NCBI GenBank assembly: GCA_015680685.1
Contig: MNCI01015910.1
Location: 1,538,592-1,602,591 of the forward strand
Reading direction: 5' to 3'
Length of the DNA stretch: 64,000 bases
From: Gnetum montanum
Lineage: Eukaryota > Streptophyta > Gnetopsida > Gnetales > Gnetaceae
A model generated the notes under the pieces. That model searched no databases, was not told the origin of the DNA, and saw only the letters and a list, made by a program, of their open reading frames with translations. Numbering within the stretch: position 1 is the first letter of the stretch; the number at the start of each line of letters is the position of its first letter. The translations under genes and the position numbers were made by a program. Shown piece after piece: positions 1 through 12,352 of this stretch.

Positions 1-2040
1 TGAAGAGGAAGGAACATCACAATGTTGGGCTTGTGTCAAGTTAGAGGATGCAATGGTTTCAAAACCGTGTTGTCTCTTTCTATGGCCATGCCTTAAGAAA
101 GGACACTTCTAACATCGTAGAGGACTCCCACTACTATTAACAGTAGTAGCACAAGTAATGTTCATTGGTTGGTGCTGTGGTGCCAAACCTTCCGATACAA
201 CTAGTAGCAATGTAGAACAAGGTGAAGGATGAGAATATTAAGAGTAAGGAGAAGTGTAAAAAACATGAGGTGGTGATCCCGTAGGAGAGGACATGGATTG
301 AAGATACTCAGGAGAATGATAACACGGAGGTGAAGTAGAGGATGTTGATTCAATTGGAGAAATAGGGTGTTGAACATAAGCACTTGGTTTTGGGTGATAC
401 AAATGGTGTGGCTAGTTTGGCGATGGCCTCCCTCACAGTTGGGGGTTTTGCCACTATGGTTGAACACAATACTTCTGTACTAAATATGGATGTAGCATTC
501 TTCCCCAATGCTCATGTAAGTGTGATAAGATTGGGCATTGGCCTTTGGGATGCTTGTATAGGCAAACATCACATTGATACTTATGATTTGCAATTGAGCC
601 CCTATCCTTATTTCCTTCAGCCCTTCTTTCCAATTGTTGAATGGTGTTCTATATTACTTCTAGGTCTGATATCCTCTATTTTTTCTAGTTGTCAGAGTTA
701 TCTTGCATGATTTTCCCTATAATAATTTTTGCATATTCTCCACATTTTTCATGTACCCACTATATCATCTTATTGATCTTCACCTCAATTTTCTCTAGTC
801 ATTTTAGTATTGGCAAAGATGGGGATGATTCCACCTCCTCAAGGTGAGTTGATTTCTCATCTTCATGATTATGGACCTTTGTTACTTTAAGAGTTTGGCC
901 CTATTGAGATTTTTCAACATTCTTTCAGTTGGCTATTTCTCCTTCTTTTTTTGCTACCCACTTAATAAGCTCCTGGAATTGGTGGGTTTGTAGTTCATAT
1001 AGTTGATCTGGGGCATACATCCCTAGGGTCTCCCTTGTTTCATTACGAAGCCCATCCATAATGTGACACATTAGCCTTTCTTCAAAGAACCCATGGCCTA
1101 GGCACTTGTTTAATAACAAGTAATATCTTTCTAAGGCCATTTCCAAGGGTTCATGTTTCCCTTATTTCCACTCTTGGATTTGTCTCCTTAAGGCTGACAC
1201 TCTTGCACAAGTTTGATATCTTTCGCTAAAGAGTCTTACCATTGTAGGCCAACAGTGAATTAAATTTGGTTTTAAAGATCTGTACCACACTTTTTCTTGG
1301 CCAACGAGTGTCATAGGCAAGAGCTTAAGCCTTTGCCACTCATTCTCAATTTTAATCCATGCACAAGCATCATGTAAGGCTTGTAAATGATGTTGTGGAT
1401 CTAAATCATAGCCTCCTAAGAACTTAGGAAAGTTGTTCAAATCAAGCCTAGGCATATGGTTTTCTTTGTGATGCCTGCAAGATATCTAAATAGCCTCTGT
1501 TATATGCATTAGGCTCTTAGTGGCTAGGAGGGATTCATCATTGCTAAATAGGTTGTGACTTTGTGAGTTGGGATGATGTTGTCTTTGTTCATGTTGGCAT
1601 TCCTGATTTTGTCTGTGAGTTCGATTTTTATTTCTATGCTAACCCCTTAAGGAATAGTCATCCACATCACAACCTAACATTGAAAGAGTAGAGGAAGAGA
1701 GGGAACTAGAAGACTCATCATGACTTTTGTAAGTCTCCCAATCATCCCCTAATGTACTCTTGCTAACCATTGAGAAGGTCCTAGGCCTTACAGGGCCCCC
1801 CCTGCCCCNNNNNNNNNNNNNNNNNNNNCCCCCCAACCTTCTAGGGGATGTCCCATCTTCACTAGAGGTGTCTAAGTTGGATGATAAAAGTCCTTGAGTA
1901 TTGTTGGGGTGTCCATGAACATATGAAACTCCTACAAAATATTGATTACTCCAAACTTCTTCTTTGTCATAAATTTCATTGGTTCTCCAATGAATTGCCT
2001 CACTAGTTGTTGCATCAGTGCTATCTTGTGAAAGAAACAT
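1..2040 (-). pseudogene. Degenerate gag of element A
   Basis: The frame opens with ATG at 2040. It stays in one reading frame through 925 despite in-frame stops near 1639, 1458 and 1160. The N-terminus carries HWRTNEIYD. The middle has the retrotransposon gag core (LDLNNFPKFLGGYD, then VWYRSLKP, then LERYYLLLNKC and DGLRNETRETLGMYA). The downstream part is proline/serine-rich and matches element B's tail, reaching the window edge. An assembly gap of 20 N at 1809-1828 interrupts an acidic/serine-rich region. The frame holds across the gap only if its true length is congruent with 20 modulo 3. It would form virus-like particles if intact; here it is a decayed copy. Confidence 0.8.
1809..1828. 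other. Assembly gap (20 N) in poly-C context
   Basis: Twenty N's are flanked by CCCC on both sides, with a preceding run of seven C. The placeholder length is probably arbitrary, so the local gag reading is unreliable. Confidence 0.95.
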
Positions 2041-2155
2041 TGTTATGAATTGTGTGTGACTTAATTGAATTTAATTTCTTTTTCAAAAAGATATATCATT
2101 AATACCTTGTTACAGTGATCTTGTATGATATAACTAACCTAGATAATTAGCACCA

Positions 2156-2174
2156 TCCCTAGCAACAGCGCCAA
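2156..2174 (-). other. Primer binding site, tRNA-Asp type (element A)
   Basis: Directly after the LTR the minus strand reads TTGGCGCTGTTGCTAGGGA. It differs at two positions from TTGGCGCCGTTGCCGGGGA, the complement of the plant tRNA-Asp 3' end, and at two positions from element C's site. This is the primer used by Athila-like Ty3/gypsy elements. Confidence 0.75.
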
Positions 2175-3047
2175 TGATGAGCAGCAAGGTACCCTTACAC
2201 TCAACCATAGGAATATGAGCATGTACACACAATCTGATCAAACTCCACAGATGGACTAGTTGTGACACCTAGATAGTTATATATTGATCGTAGTTCGCTG
2301 TCTTCCCACCTAGACTAGTATTTTCTTTGTCACGTATGGTTTAGTCCAGAGTGAGGTGTATGATGTGTTTCCACTACTATGCTACTCCTAAGGACAATGA
2401 CAAATAACTTAATTAATTTAATAAGTAATAGGAAATAAGATCTAAACTAGCCTAAGTGCAATGAGCATATGTACCTAATCATCTGTACACATCTTGGACT
2501 TCATGTACTACTTCTAGGATTACCAAGCACACATCACTCGAAGCACTACTTGATACGCTACTAGGTTACCACGTAGTTATACTTAAATGTTTATAATTAA
2601 GGTGTACTCATTCCATGTTAACAATAGGAATAATAAATGATAATAAAAGAAATATTGACTAAGAAAACAGCAATAAGTTATAAATAATTAAAATAAATTA
2701 AAAGCTGAGTGAATGCTGCAATGATTGAGTAATCTCAATCTTTATTGTAGATCGTGTGCATGTCCAAGTACATCACATTTGAACAAAGGTTCCGTACAAT
2801 TACAAGCATCACACTACGGGCATGCACTGGGAAAAGAACTAAAAACTAAAAATTGACTAAAAGACTAACTCCAAAACTAACAAAAGACTCAACACCCCCC
2901 CCCCCCCAAAAAAAGACTCCTTCACTATGCACCTGAATGCTATATTTATAGGCTAACATAAGAATCACAATATCATGTATATGATATTGTATCCAGGCTA
3001 CCATATCGTGTACCTAATATTGGAACCTGGCAAACTGCAACTCATCA
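2175..3047 (-). repeat. Element A 5' LTR (873 bp)
   Basis: The LTR reads TGATGAG...TCATCA on both strands, the terminal inverted motif shared by all LTRs of this group. The end nearest the gene body (2175) abuts the primer site. On the minus strand it contains a TATA-like CTATAAATATAG around 2940-2955. U3 holds ATATCGTGTAC / ATATTG-type words. A run of about 14 C followed by A's sits near 2890. Confidence 0.85.
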
Positions 3048-5149
3048 TCTATATTTTACACTTAATTTTTATTCCATTTTTATAGCTTATTCTACACTTA
3101 GATTATTTTCTAATAATCCATACTTAGTTATTTTTCTCGTGATTTGACACTTAACCATTTGTAGCATTAAAAACTTCACTTTTTTATCATTTCTTGCTAA
3201 AACACCACCAATTTTAGGCTTCAGCACTTCAACCAAAAATTTTTCTAAGTGTCAAAACTTGCCAAATTTTTTCAAAGTGTTGGTGCTACTCTCCCTAAGG
3301 TAGCCAATGTAGCATACATCAAGGACTATTTTTCAAAATTTTCTAAGTGTCAACAGCAATTGCATGAAAATTTTTCTAAGTGTCCTACTACACTCTCACT
3401 CTGCCTATTATGCTCTAGAGCATAGCTAGCATAGCAAACACTTCCATGGCCAGTTTCCCCAAGTGCCAAGCCAAAAGTTATTAGAATTTCTTGGGATGGA
3501 AAAAATAGTTCAGCAAATTTTCTATCTTTTGGTTGCTACACTTCCTAGCGTAGCTAGTGTAGCATACTTTTTTAGTGGCTAGTTTTGCCTAAGTGTTAGG
3601 CAAGAGGTTGTCAAGCTAGCTCACCATGGAAGAGACATTCAGAAAATTTTCTAACTCCTGAGGCTATGCCTCAGAGTGTAGCCAGTGTTCCATGAAGAAA
3701 AACTGCAGATTCTATCAAATTCTTCTAAGTATCTCTACTATGCTCTAGAGCGTAGCTAGTGTAACTAGTTTTGGACATCAAATTTTGCAAAATTTGACTA
3801 AATGTTATGTTATGCTCTAGAGTGTAGCCAGCGTAACACTGAAGAAAAGCCTTCAACAACCTCCAAAAGCTTCCAGAACTTAGCATCAGCCTTCATCTCA
3901 GCTTTGACATTCCTCTGGCAAGCAAGATCAACAATTTGTATCTCTTTTGCACCCCCATTGATCCCCCAAATTGTACCTATGCTTGACCCTACTCGAAAGA
4001 GGGGAAGACGTAGTCCCAAAGTGTAGCCTCCAAGTTGTACAATTTTTTGCACCATTTGTAGGTACAATGCAGTCATTCAAACTTTGGCACATGTAAGCTT
4101 GGTAGTGTAGTCATAGTTCAGCCATCTCTAGGGACCCATTACAGTACTCTAGAGTGTAACACTTTGTTACTCCCATGGGAGCATAGCAAAGGTCAGCGTA
4201 GTCCCATCTAACCTCATGCCACGTGGCACCCAATCTGCATCTTGTGCCACATGGTGCCTAATCCACATTTTTTGCTAACCCTAGACCTATAAATGCCCCA
4301 GCGTTCAACATTCTAGGGGTTAGCAAATCAAAAGAGCATTGGGCATTTTGGCATTATGAGCATTCTTGGCACTCAAGCACTTGAGCACACCTAGCACTTT
4401 GGCACATTATCGGATCCCATTGGACAACTAGTGCACACTGTCTAGAATGCAGTTCACCACTGTACTCATGGAACATAGCAATAGCCAACCCAGCAAGTTC
4501 AATTCCCATGGTAGCCATCAATTCTACATCCCAGATGTCCCAAAGACTATGACTACACTGTTATGCTGCCATTGTACCTACCTATACACTATGTACCACT
4601 CTCACCTCTTTTTCTACAATAGCTACACTCCCCTGTCTAGGGCAATGCACTTTCATTCCTAAGTTCTATTACATTTTCAAGCACTCATTCCTTGGCACCT
4701 AGCATAACACTCATGTTTTCTTTACTATTTCACACATATTTGCACGTTTACACTATTTTTCTCAGGCTGGGACACCCTGCTATGCTCTAGCTTAGCCAAC
4801 CCGGATACCTACGCATAACACTATATAAACCCCTCTCACACATGTTTGTCTTAACACCTCATAAGTCCTTGTCTGATCAACAATACCAATCATGGCACCC
4901 CATCTCTATTTTCTAGCACAACCCTTGCACGGACTCAAGGTTAGGCTATACGCTTGCTAACCTCTCGGTGTTCCAACCATCAACATTTTCAGTCATCACA
5001 CCTACCATTTCTATTTTGTGTGTAGTAGGCTAAGTACGTATTTTACTAGAAGATTTGGGCCCCTTAATTTCATAATCATTGACTTATCGAGGGTTATGTT
5101 GATCCAAAGATCATTTACAATCACACACTAAGTATCTCAACACTTAGTT
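3048..5149 (+). repeat. Old LTR-like region with short palindromic repeats
   Basis: No gene is supported here. The block 3390-4160 repeats a motif of the form TATGCTCTAGAGCRTAGC with variants (near 3410, 3545, 3670, 3735, 3812 and 4143), separated by AAATTTTCTAAGTGT-like spacers. CTATAAATGCCCC at 4287 is a plausible plus-strand TATA box. The pattern (palindromic array, then TATA) looks like the U3 of an old LTR into which element A inserted. Ends could not be fixed. Confidence 0.35.
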
Positions 5150-5651
5150 CATGGATGTGTTCTTGTAGAGGTGTAAAGAACATTTCTACAGGAATAGTAG
5201 TAAATGTTTAGTAATTGGGATTAGCAAGCTAGCATGATTCTATAGCTCAAGATTAAGTCACATTCATTTCGCTATTCATTATCGTGCAAGGGAAACATAA
5301 AAATTAATCTAGGAAAGTGGTAAAACAATAATGGAATATTAATGTATAAAATAGTAAAATCTAATCTAAGCTAGAATGCTATAATAAATAATAAGCCATC
5401 TCAATATTTGTATATATAATAAATGCATGCAAGTATAATCCATTCATACTACAAGCACTTGTTGACTGCTACAAGGAACAAAAAAACAAACTACAAGAGT
5501 TATACTACCTACTAACTAAACAATACTATGAATATAATTAGCAAGCACATGTTTATAGTCAAAGGCTAATTGGAAGATATGACATCTATGACATAGCATT
5601 ATAGAATGTGATAATGCAACCAATAGATGTAAAGTTTTTATTATTCATCAA
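5150..5651 (-). repeat. Remnant of minus-strand LTR (TCATCA end)
   Basis: It resembles the LTR at 22980-23966, for example around the words CACTTGTTGACTGCTACAA and TACTAACTAAAC. It has a reversed TATA (TTTATAG) near 5551 and a TCATCA terminus near 5649. The U5 side is not recognisable. Element K inserted about 80 bp to its right. Confidence 0.4.
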
Positions 5652-5729
5652 TTCCAAGGCAAGGATTATGCCAACATTTCCCAACAAAACATTGTCTTGG
5701 CCTTAAGCTATCTAATAGAGGATATATAA

Positions 5730-6610
5730 TGGACTAGGATCACTCCAATTTGTTGTAACCCTTCAAAATACATTGAATTCAGATATTGTATAAGATAATT
5801 CAATTGCTAGAAAACAAGAAAACTAGATATCTTCTATTACTTCAAAAGAAGATTACAAATGCAATGAAATAGAATATCCACAAAACATCAACACTCATAA
5901 CTCAATGATATTGCAAAGCATGAGGCTCTACAACCATATACACAATTAACCTTAATGTAAGGCACAATCAATCTAGATCTCTTCAATACACTAAAACAAG
6001 ATCCAAGCATATAGAGAGAGCTATAATGGCTAATATCACACATAATTGGCCATAGAGATGCACATAACTCTCATGCAATCTTTCTCCAACCCTCTTATGC
6101 ATTCACATACACTCTCTCCTCCAAAACATGCAAACATAGATAATATTTAAAAATTATATGATCAAGACCCTAGGAAAACCGTCTCCATGATTAACTTGAA
6201 GACTTCTAGCTATTTCCAATCTTGATCTCAATGCTTCATGTTGTTTCCCATCTTGGAACTACTAAATCGAAACTTTCCACAATCATACATGACATCTACA
6301 AGATTAACAAGATATCTTTTTATCAAATCTTGGACTCAAGCAAGACATCTCTTGTCTTGGCAAGACATCGCTACTTAAGATAATATGTCTTCTTCCTGGG
6401 ATAGGTGTCTTCCCAAAGATGTCTCTTCCCTAGCCAAGACATCTCTTGTCCTAACAAGACATCTCTCATGCATTTGGAACATATCCTATGACATCTTGAC
6501 TCTCAGGCAAGACATATTTCTAATGTCTAAGATGTCTTCCTAACTTTTCAAAATCTTTAATCTTCCTCCTATATGGATGGTTCAAAAGAGATGTCCCTAT
6601 ACTAGCTTCC
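5730..6610 (-). repeat. Element K 3' LTR
   Basis: It matches the right LTR along its whole length, for example the shared TAATTCAATTGCTAGAAAAC at the start and the AAGACATCT-rich part near the end. A G-rich tract on the minus strand (GGGTGGGG, 6607-6620) just outside the right end fits a polypurine tract. The outer boundary is certain to a few bases only. Confidence 0.8.
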
Positions 6611-6793
6611 CCACCCTTCAAAAAGTGAACTCAAGTGAGTAAGGATAGAAGTGATCCCCCACTTAACAAGTTTGGTCTCATCAATCCATATAGCATCATC
6701 AATAGTTTGATCCTCCCAATGGATCAAGTACTCTTATGTCTTCACTCCACGAGTGTTAGAAGCTTCTCTTCTCTTGAATACAATTATTTTCCT

Positions 6794-7141
6794 CTATGAA
6801 ATCTTGGACTTGTTAATAGCCTCCTTCAACTCTTTGATGTTTTCTTGTAGGATTTTACCATATACTAAGCCATGGTAATGCATAAGATCTACAACATTAA
6901 GAACAAAATTCATACTCACATCATTCGTTAAGTCAATTTCAAAAGCATTATCATTTATTTTAACCTTAATCTTGAAATGATCCACCTTCTTAGCCTTTAA
7001 TTTTGAGAATTTAATACCTCTCAACCTTTTCTTCTTCAAGTGCATCCAAACAAGATCACCAACATTAAATTTGGGTTGTCTCTTATCCTCTTTCCTCTTA
7101 AGGAATCTTTCTTCATCCTTCTTCTTAATATTTTCCTTCAC
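6794..7141 (-). pseudogene. Element K integrase C-terminal region
   Basis: The open frame contains KFNVGDLVWMHLKKKR, then FSKLKAKKVDHFKI, KINDNAFEIDL and NVVDLMHYHG. These follow the order of the C-terminal DNA-binding part of plant Ty3/gypsy integrases (the GPF/GPY-type module). The GPF triplet is replaced by VDH. It lies downstream of the catalytic core on the same strand, as expected. Confidence 0.75.
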
Positions 7142-7453
7142 TTAAGCATGAAGATCCTTAATCTCTTGTACAAAATTAACACTCAATTAAGCTTCTCCAT
7201 CAAATCTCTTAACATTATCCATAATCTTTGGATAAATATCATAATTAACCTTAAATAAACTCTTCCCAAAAGCAACATGAAAAAGATTATTATAGGAAAA
7301 GTCAACATGAAACAACCAATTCTTCCACCTATTATGTTATCCTTCATACAAACATCTCAAACTATTCAATAAACATTTATTGACCACTTCAATTTGACCA
7401 TTAGATTGTGGATGATATCTACTAGAAAAATTCAACTTTATCATTAAAATTTT

Positions 7454-7810
7454 TCAAAGGGGCCTCCAAAAATGACTACTAAACTTGGATTCTCTATCAC
7501 TAATAATATTCAAAGGAATATCACATAACGTCACAACATGTTGGAAGAACAAATTTGCAACATGAGATGCATCACTCATCTTTTTACATGAAACAAAATG
7601 TGTTATCTTGGAGAATCTATCTACCAACAAAAATATAGTAGCATTCCCACCATTGATCTTTAAAGTTTTGTTGACAAAGTCCATTGACATACTTTCCCAT
7701 GGAGCCTTTGGAATTGACAAAGGCATATAATGTCTATCCATTCCTTTACCTCCCTTGAATCTATAACATGTCAAACACACCCACACAAATTTAAAGACTT
7801 TCAAGGTCAT
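7454..7810 (-). pseudogene. Element K integrase catalytic core fragment
   Basis: The frame carries CLTCYRFKG (end of the zinc-binding part) and PWESMSMDFVNKTLK with the first catalytic Asp. It continues with FLLVDRFSKITHFVSCKK and LCDIPLNIISDRESKFSSHFW with the second catalytic Asp. The usual third acidic residue lies past the frame end in decayed sequence. It would have joined viral cDNA to host DNA; it is now a pseudogene. Confidence 0.85.
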
Positions 7811-8559
7811 TCAAAGTTAAAAATAGTGCATACCCACAAGCTTCAATGTCTAATCTCTACCCATGTAACATGCCATGTCTCCGTAATGCTTTTCAACCAA
7901 AATTATTTTTCTCAAATCATAATTGGAAACATATACCTTTCCATTCTTTAATAGCACTTCATCTTAAATATGATAGTTCCTTCATTAATCTATCCTACTC
8001 AACAATGATTCCTTGAAAGCTCTCCTAACTTGCCCAAAATCTTAATCGTGTTTATATAAATAAGTAAAATTCCTCATACCTTCCTTATGAGGCATGCAGA
8101 AATTCACCACATGCACCCTAGACAATGCATTAGCCATCACATTAGCTTTTCCACTCTTATTCTTGAGCATAAAATTGAACTCTTGCAATTATGCCACCCA
8201 CCTCATGTGTTAGCACTCAACTTCTTTTGGGAATCAAAGTCAACACCTTCAATAATAAATAATGCCTCCAATGCTTGATTACTTAAAGAATATCATATAA
8301 TTCCTTCTCATATACACAACTTGCATTCCAGTTGCATTTAGAAAGTTCATCTACATTCTTGTGAAAGTACCCCTCTAATGGAAATTCCACTTGCATCCAC
8401 CTCCACCTAAAAAAGCTTTTAGAAATTCAGTATTGTAACCACCAATTTAATGGTTAATTTTACCTTCAATAAGTCAAAGCTCCTTTAGGTCTCATCACCC
8501 CACCTAAAATCTTAATTCTTCTTAAGTAAAGAAAATATAAACTATCAAATACCACTGAA

Positions 8560-9347
8560 ATTTTTTATGAACCTTTTATAAAAACTTGCTAAACCAAGAA
8601 ATGGTATTACCTTTCCAATCTCTAATAGCCTCACCTTGGTAACTTATATCCAAATTTGATTTTTAGAAATCACATGTCCTAAATATATGCTCTTCCTATT
8701 GAAGAAATGACTCTTTTTAAGATTAATCATCAAATGTACCTCCTCCAAATTAAGACACACTCTCCTTAAGTGATCCAAGTGCTCCTCCTCATTCAAGGTG
8801 TACACCAAAATATCATCAAAGAAGACAGTAAAAAACTTACCAATCAAATCCTTAAGAACATCTTGCATTAGCCTTATGAATGTAGAAAGGACATTTGTAA
8901 GTCCAAATGGCATTTCCAGCCACTCAAATAATCCATCTGGTATCTTAAAAGTTGTCTTCTATTGGCCTAATCCAAATTTGATGGTATTTACTCTTCAAAT
9001 CAATTTTGCTGAAAATCTCTCCATTAGTAAGGACATCAACAATATCATCCATCCTTAGAATAGAAAACCTATACCTCATTGTTATCTTATTCACATCTCT
9101 AGAATCAATTCGCATTTTCTATTCATCACTAGCATTCTTTGGTACAAGCCTTATTGGAACTACACAAGGAGAAACTAACTCCCTCATGAAGCCATTCATA
9201 AGTAACTTCTTCATTTATCTTTGCAATTCTACCTGCTAATTTGATACGATCTAGTATGCCCTCTCATTCAAAATGGTAGCACTAGGGATAAACTCAATTT
9301 AATGTTGAACATTCCTTATTGGTGGTAATCCATCCAATTCTTCTTTG
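8560..9347 (-). pseudogene. Element K reverse transcriptase
   Basis: Reading leftward from the element B insertion, the frames give EELDGLPPIRNVQH, an ELVSPCVVPIRLVPK-like block, MPFGLTNVLSTFIRLMQDVL and VFFDDILVYT, which holds the Asp pair of the active site. It ends with HLRRVCLNLEEVHL and YLGHVISKNQIW. The order and wording are those of Ty3/gypsy RT. Frames change several times and contain stops. The RNase H region farther left (about 8100-8560) is hard to read. Confidence 0.85.
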
Positions 9348-9352
9348 AACAC
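9348..9352. other. Target site duplication AACAC (element B, left)
   Basis: The five bases before the LTR equal the five after the right LTR (15145-15149). Confidence 0.85.
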
Positions 9353-10212
9353 TAATGAAGCGCTAAGTAGTCGATGCGTCGACTAGGCCATGTATACGGG
9401 GCCCCATATACGCGACCGCATTGACACGGCCCCATCGACGCATCCCTCCATGCATCGACATGGCCCCGTTTATGCAAAGCCTATTTTAGCCTATAAATAA
9501 GTGGCCTTCTGCCACACCTAGGCATTACCTTTCTAGTAGTTGTAGCAAAGCCCTTGCATTTTGTTTCCGTAGGAGTTAGAATATTTTCCCAATGCATGCC
9601 CGCATTTTGATGCTTGTAATTGTACGGCACCTTTATTCAAGTGTGACATACTTGGACGTGCACATGACCGAAAATAAAGATCGAGATTACTTCATCATTG
9701 TAGCATTCACTTAGATTTAATTATTTAATTCTTATTGTTAATTGTTATTGTTATTTATTGTTTTCTTAGTTAATATTTCTTTACCATCATTTATTATTCT
9801 TGTTGTTAACTGCGGAATGAGTACAACTTAGTCACGATCATTTAAGTGTGACTACTTGGTAATCCCAATAGTAGTCGTGCACAAGGTCGAAGATGTGTAC
9901 AGATGATTAAGGAACGGATGCTCATCGCACTTAGGTTAGCTTAGACTTCATTTTCTATTACTCATTACTTTAATCAAGATTATTCTCCATTGTCTCTAGG
10001 AGTAGCACTAATTTAGGATCACATCATACACCTCACTCTAGACTAAACCATACGTGACAAAGCAAATACTAGTCCACGTGGGAAGACAACGAACTGCGAT
10101 CAACGTGTAACGATCTAGATACCACAACTAGCCTATCCATGAAGTTTTACCAGATCGTGCGTGAACGCTCGTATTTGTATGGTTGAGTGTAGGGGTACCT
10201 CATCGCTCATCA
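9353..10212 (+). repeat. Element B 5' LTR (860 bp)
   Basis: It starts TAATGAAG, probably TGATGAAG with one changed base, and ends TCATCA. CTATAAATAAG near 9492 is the likely TATA box. U3 holds repeated GTCGAYGCRTCGA and TATACGSGGC-type words. The last 70 bases (GCTCGTATTTGTATGGTTGA and onward) match all other LTRs of the group. Confidence 0.9.
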
Positions 10213-10231
10213 TCGGCACTGTCACCGAGGA
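10213..10231 (+). other. Decayed tRNA-Asp primer binding site (element B)
   Basis: TCGGCACTGTCACCGAGGA follows the LTR directly. It differs from TTGGCGCCGTTGCCGGGGA mainly by C-to-T/G-to-A type changes, the sort expected from methylated, silenced DNA. Confidence 0.7.
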
Positions 10232-10349
10232 TGGTGCTAGTTATTTCGATTAGTTACATCATACAAGATCGCTATAACAAGTATTAACGATATATCCTTT
10301 AGAAAAGAAATTAAATTAAATTCAATTAAGTCACACATGGTTCACAACA

Positions 10350-12352
10350 ATGTCTCTCTTACAAGGCTATGACAACGCAACAACTAGTAGGGCAACTCAT
10401 TGGAGAACCAACAAATTATATGATAATTAAGATGAAGTTTGGAATACCCAATTTGATGTAGGGGTCTCTTATGAGCATCAACGCAAGCAACATTATCCCA
10501 ACTCACAACTGCATAACATACCTAGTGACGATGAACCCCTACTAGCTACTACAAGCTTAACGAAAATACAAGATGTTGTTTGAATAGCCCGCAAGCATCG
10601 TAAGGAAAGTTTTCTACCCATGCTTGATTTAAATAACTTTCCCAAGTTTTCAAGAGGCTATGATTCAGATCCACAATAACATTTACAAGCCTTCTATGAT
10701 GCTTGTACATGGAAAAATATTGATAATGGGTGGCAAAAACTTAATCTCTTTCCTCTGACACTCGTTGGCCAAGCAAAAGTATGGTATAGGTCATTAAAAC
10801 AAAAATCAATTTAACGTTGGCCGAAAATGATAGAACTCTACAATGAAAGATATCAAGCCTATGCAAGAGTGTTAGCCTTGAGGAGATAAATCCAAGAATG
10901 GAAACAAGCACAACATGAACCCTTAGACATGGCCTTAGAAAGATATTATGCATTGTTAAACAACTGCCCAGGCCATGGGTTCTCCAAGGAAAGGCTAATG
11001 TACCATATCATAGATGGGCTCCGTAATGAAACAAGGGAGATCCTAGGGATGTATGCCCGAGGTCAACTATATGAGCTACAAACCCATCAATTCCAAAAGC
11101 TTATTAAGTGGGTAGCAAAAGAAGAAGAAGAGATAGCCAAATGGGAGAATGTTGAAAATTCCCAACAAGACCAAAACCTCAACTTAACAAGGGTCCATGA
11201 TCATGAAGAGGAGAAATCAACTCACTTCACGGAGGTGGAATGATCTTTGTCAATCCTACAATCACTAGATGAAATTGAGGTAAAGATCAATAAGATGATG
11301 GACTGGGTACATGAAAGATGTGGATAATATGCCAATATTATTAGAGGAAGAACTATGCCAAATCGAGAAATAGGACAGGACACCATGCGATAATCGAAAC
11401 AAAGGGTAGAAGATAATAAGAATAAGAACTCAACTGCCAATTTCACATATCAATATAACATCTGTCTATATGATCACCCCAAAGGCCAATGTCCAGTTTT
11501 TTCACATTTACATGAGCATTGGGGAGGAATGTTACATCCAAATTTCGTACACAAATATTAGGTTCAACCACAATGGCAAAAACCTCAGTCGTGGGGGAGT
11601 CCACTGCCAACTAGACCATACCCTTTGTATGTCCCAACACCAAATGCTTATTATGTTCAACACCCTATTTCTCCAATGGGATTAGCATCCTCTACCTCAC
11701 CTCATTATTATCATTCTCTTGAATACTATCCACCCATGTCCTCTCCAACAAAATCACCACCTCATGTGCCTTACACTTCTCCTCAACCTCAATATTCTCA
11801 TACTTCACCCTCTTCTACATCACCACCAACTATGCCAAAATATTTTGCACCATAGCATCAACCTGCAAATGTTACTTGTGCTGCTACCGTCAACAGTAGT
11901 GGAGGTCCTTCACAACATCGAGGCATCCCTTCTTTAGATGTGACCATCGAAAGGGACACCATAGTTTAGAAACCACTACATCCACCAACTCAGCACAAAT
12001 CCAACACCATGATGCATCTTCCTCTTCAAACCCAACACCTCATGTTATCTTATCAAGGCCATCACTCAATACTCCAACAACCATGGTGCCCAATGAATAT
12101 TGCCACATGGGGAGACATGTTGATCCTTGCATACCATCTTACAGTCACAAGTACGATAGTGGGTCAACTCCTTTTAAATTAACCACATCTTATAGCTTGC
12201 CCAACTATGTCAACTCTAATCAAGTGTGTGAACCCCAATGGGGTAAGTATGACCAGGTCCCAATATTTTCAACATGCAAGGATCCCCACCTTCCATTTAT
12301 TAATTATAGCCATGCTCAATCATTTAGTTATGGGGGGTATCCTCCATTCTAA
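10350..12352 (+). pseudogene. Degenerate gag of element B
   Basis: It opens with ATGTCTCTCTTACAAG at 10350 and holds one frame to 11243 apart from several stops. The gag core is clear (LDLNNFPKFSRGYD, VWYRSLKQ, LERYYALLNNC, DGLRNETREILGMYA, QFQKLIKWVAKE). A single zinc-knuckle-like motif, CLYDHPKGQCPVFSHLHEHW, follows near 11460-11520. Next comes a Pro/Ser/Tyr-rich region, then a conserved tail ending FSYGGYPPF before TAA at about 12350. Protease is absent between the Pro-rich region and the tail. Confidence 0.8.

Larger units (their letters stand above)
1..3047 (-). mobile_element. Element A: 5' part of gag-bearing LTR retrotransposon
   Basis: The element is oriented right to left and runs off the left edge. 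Its 5' LTR is 2175-3047, followed on the minus strand by a primer site and then gag from 2040 downward. The gag and LTR sequences resemble those of elements B and C, so it belongs to the same family group. No RT or integrase is seen in the part present. The second LTR lies outside the window, so its target duplication cannot be checked. Confidence 0.85.
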
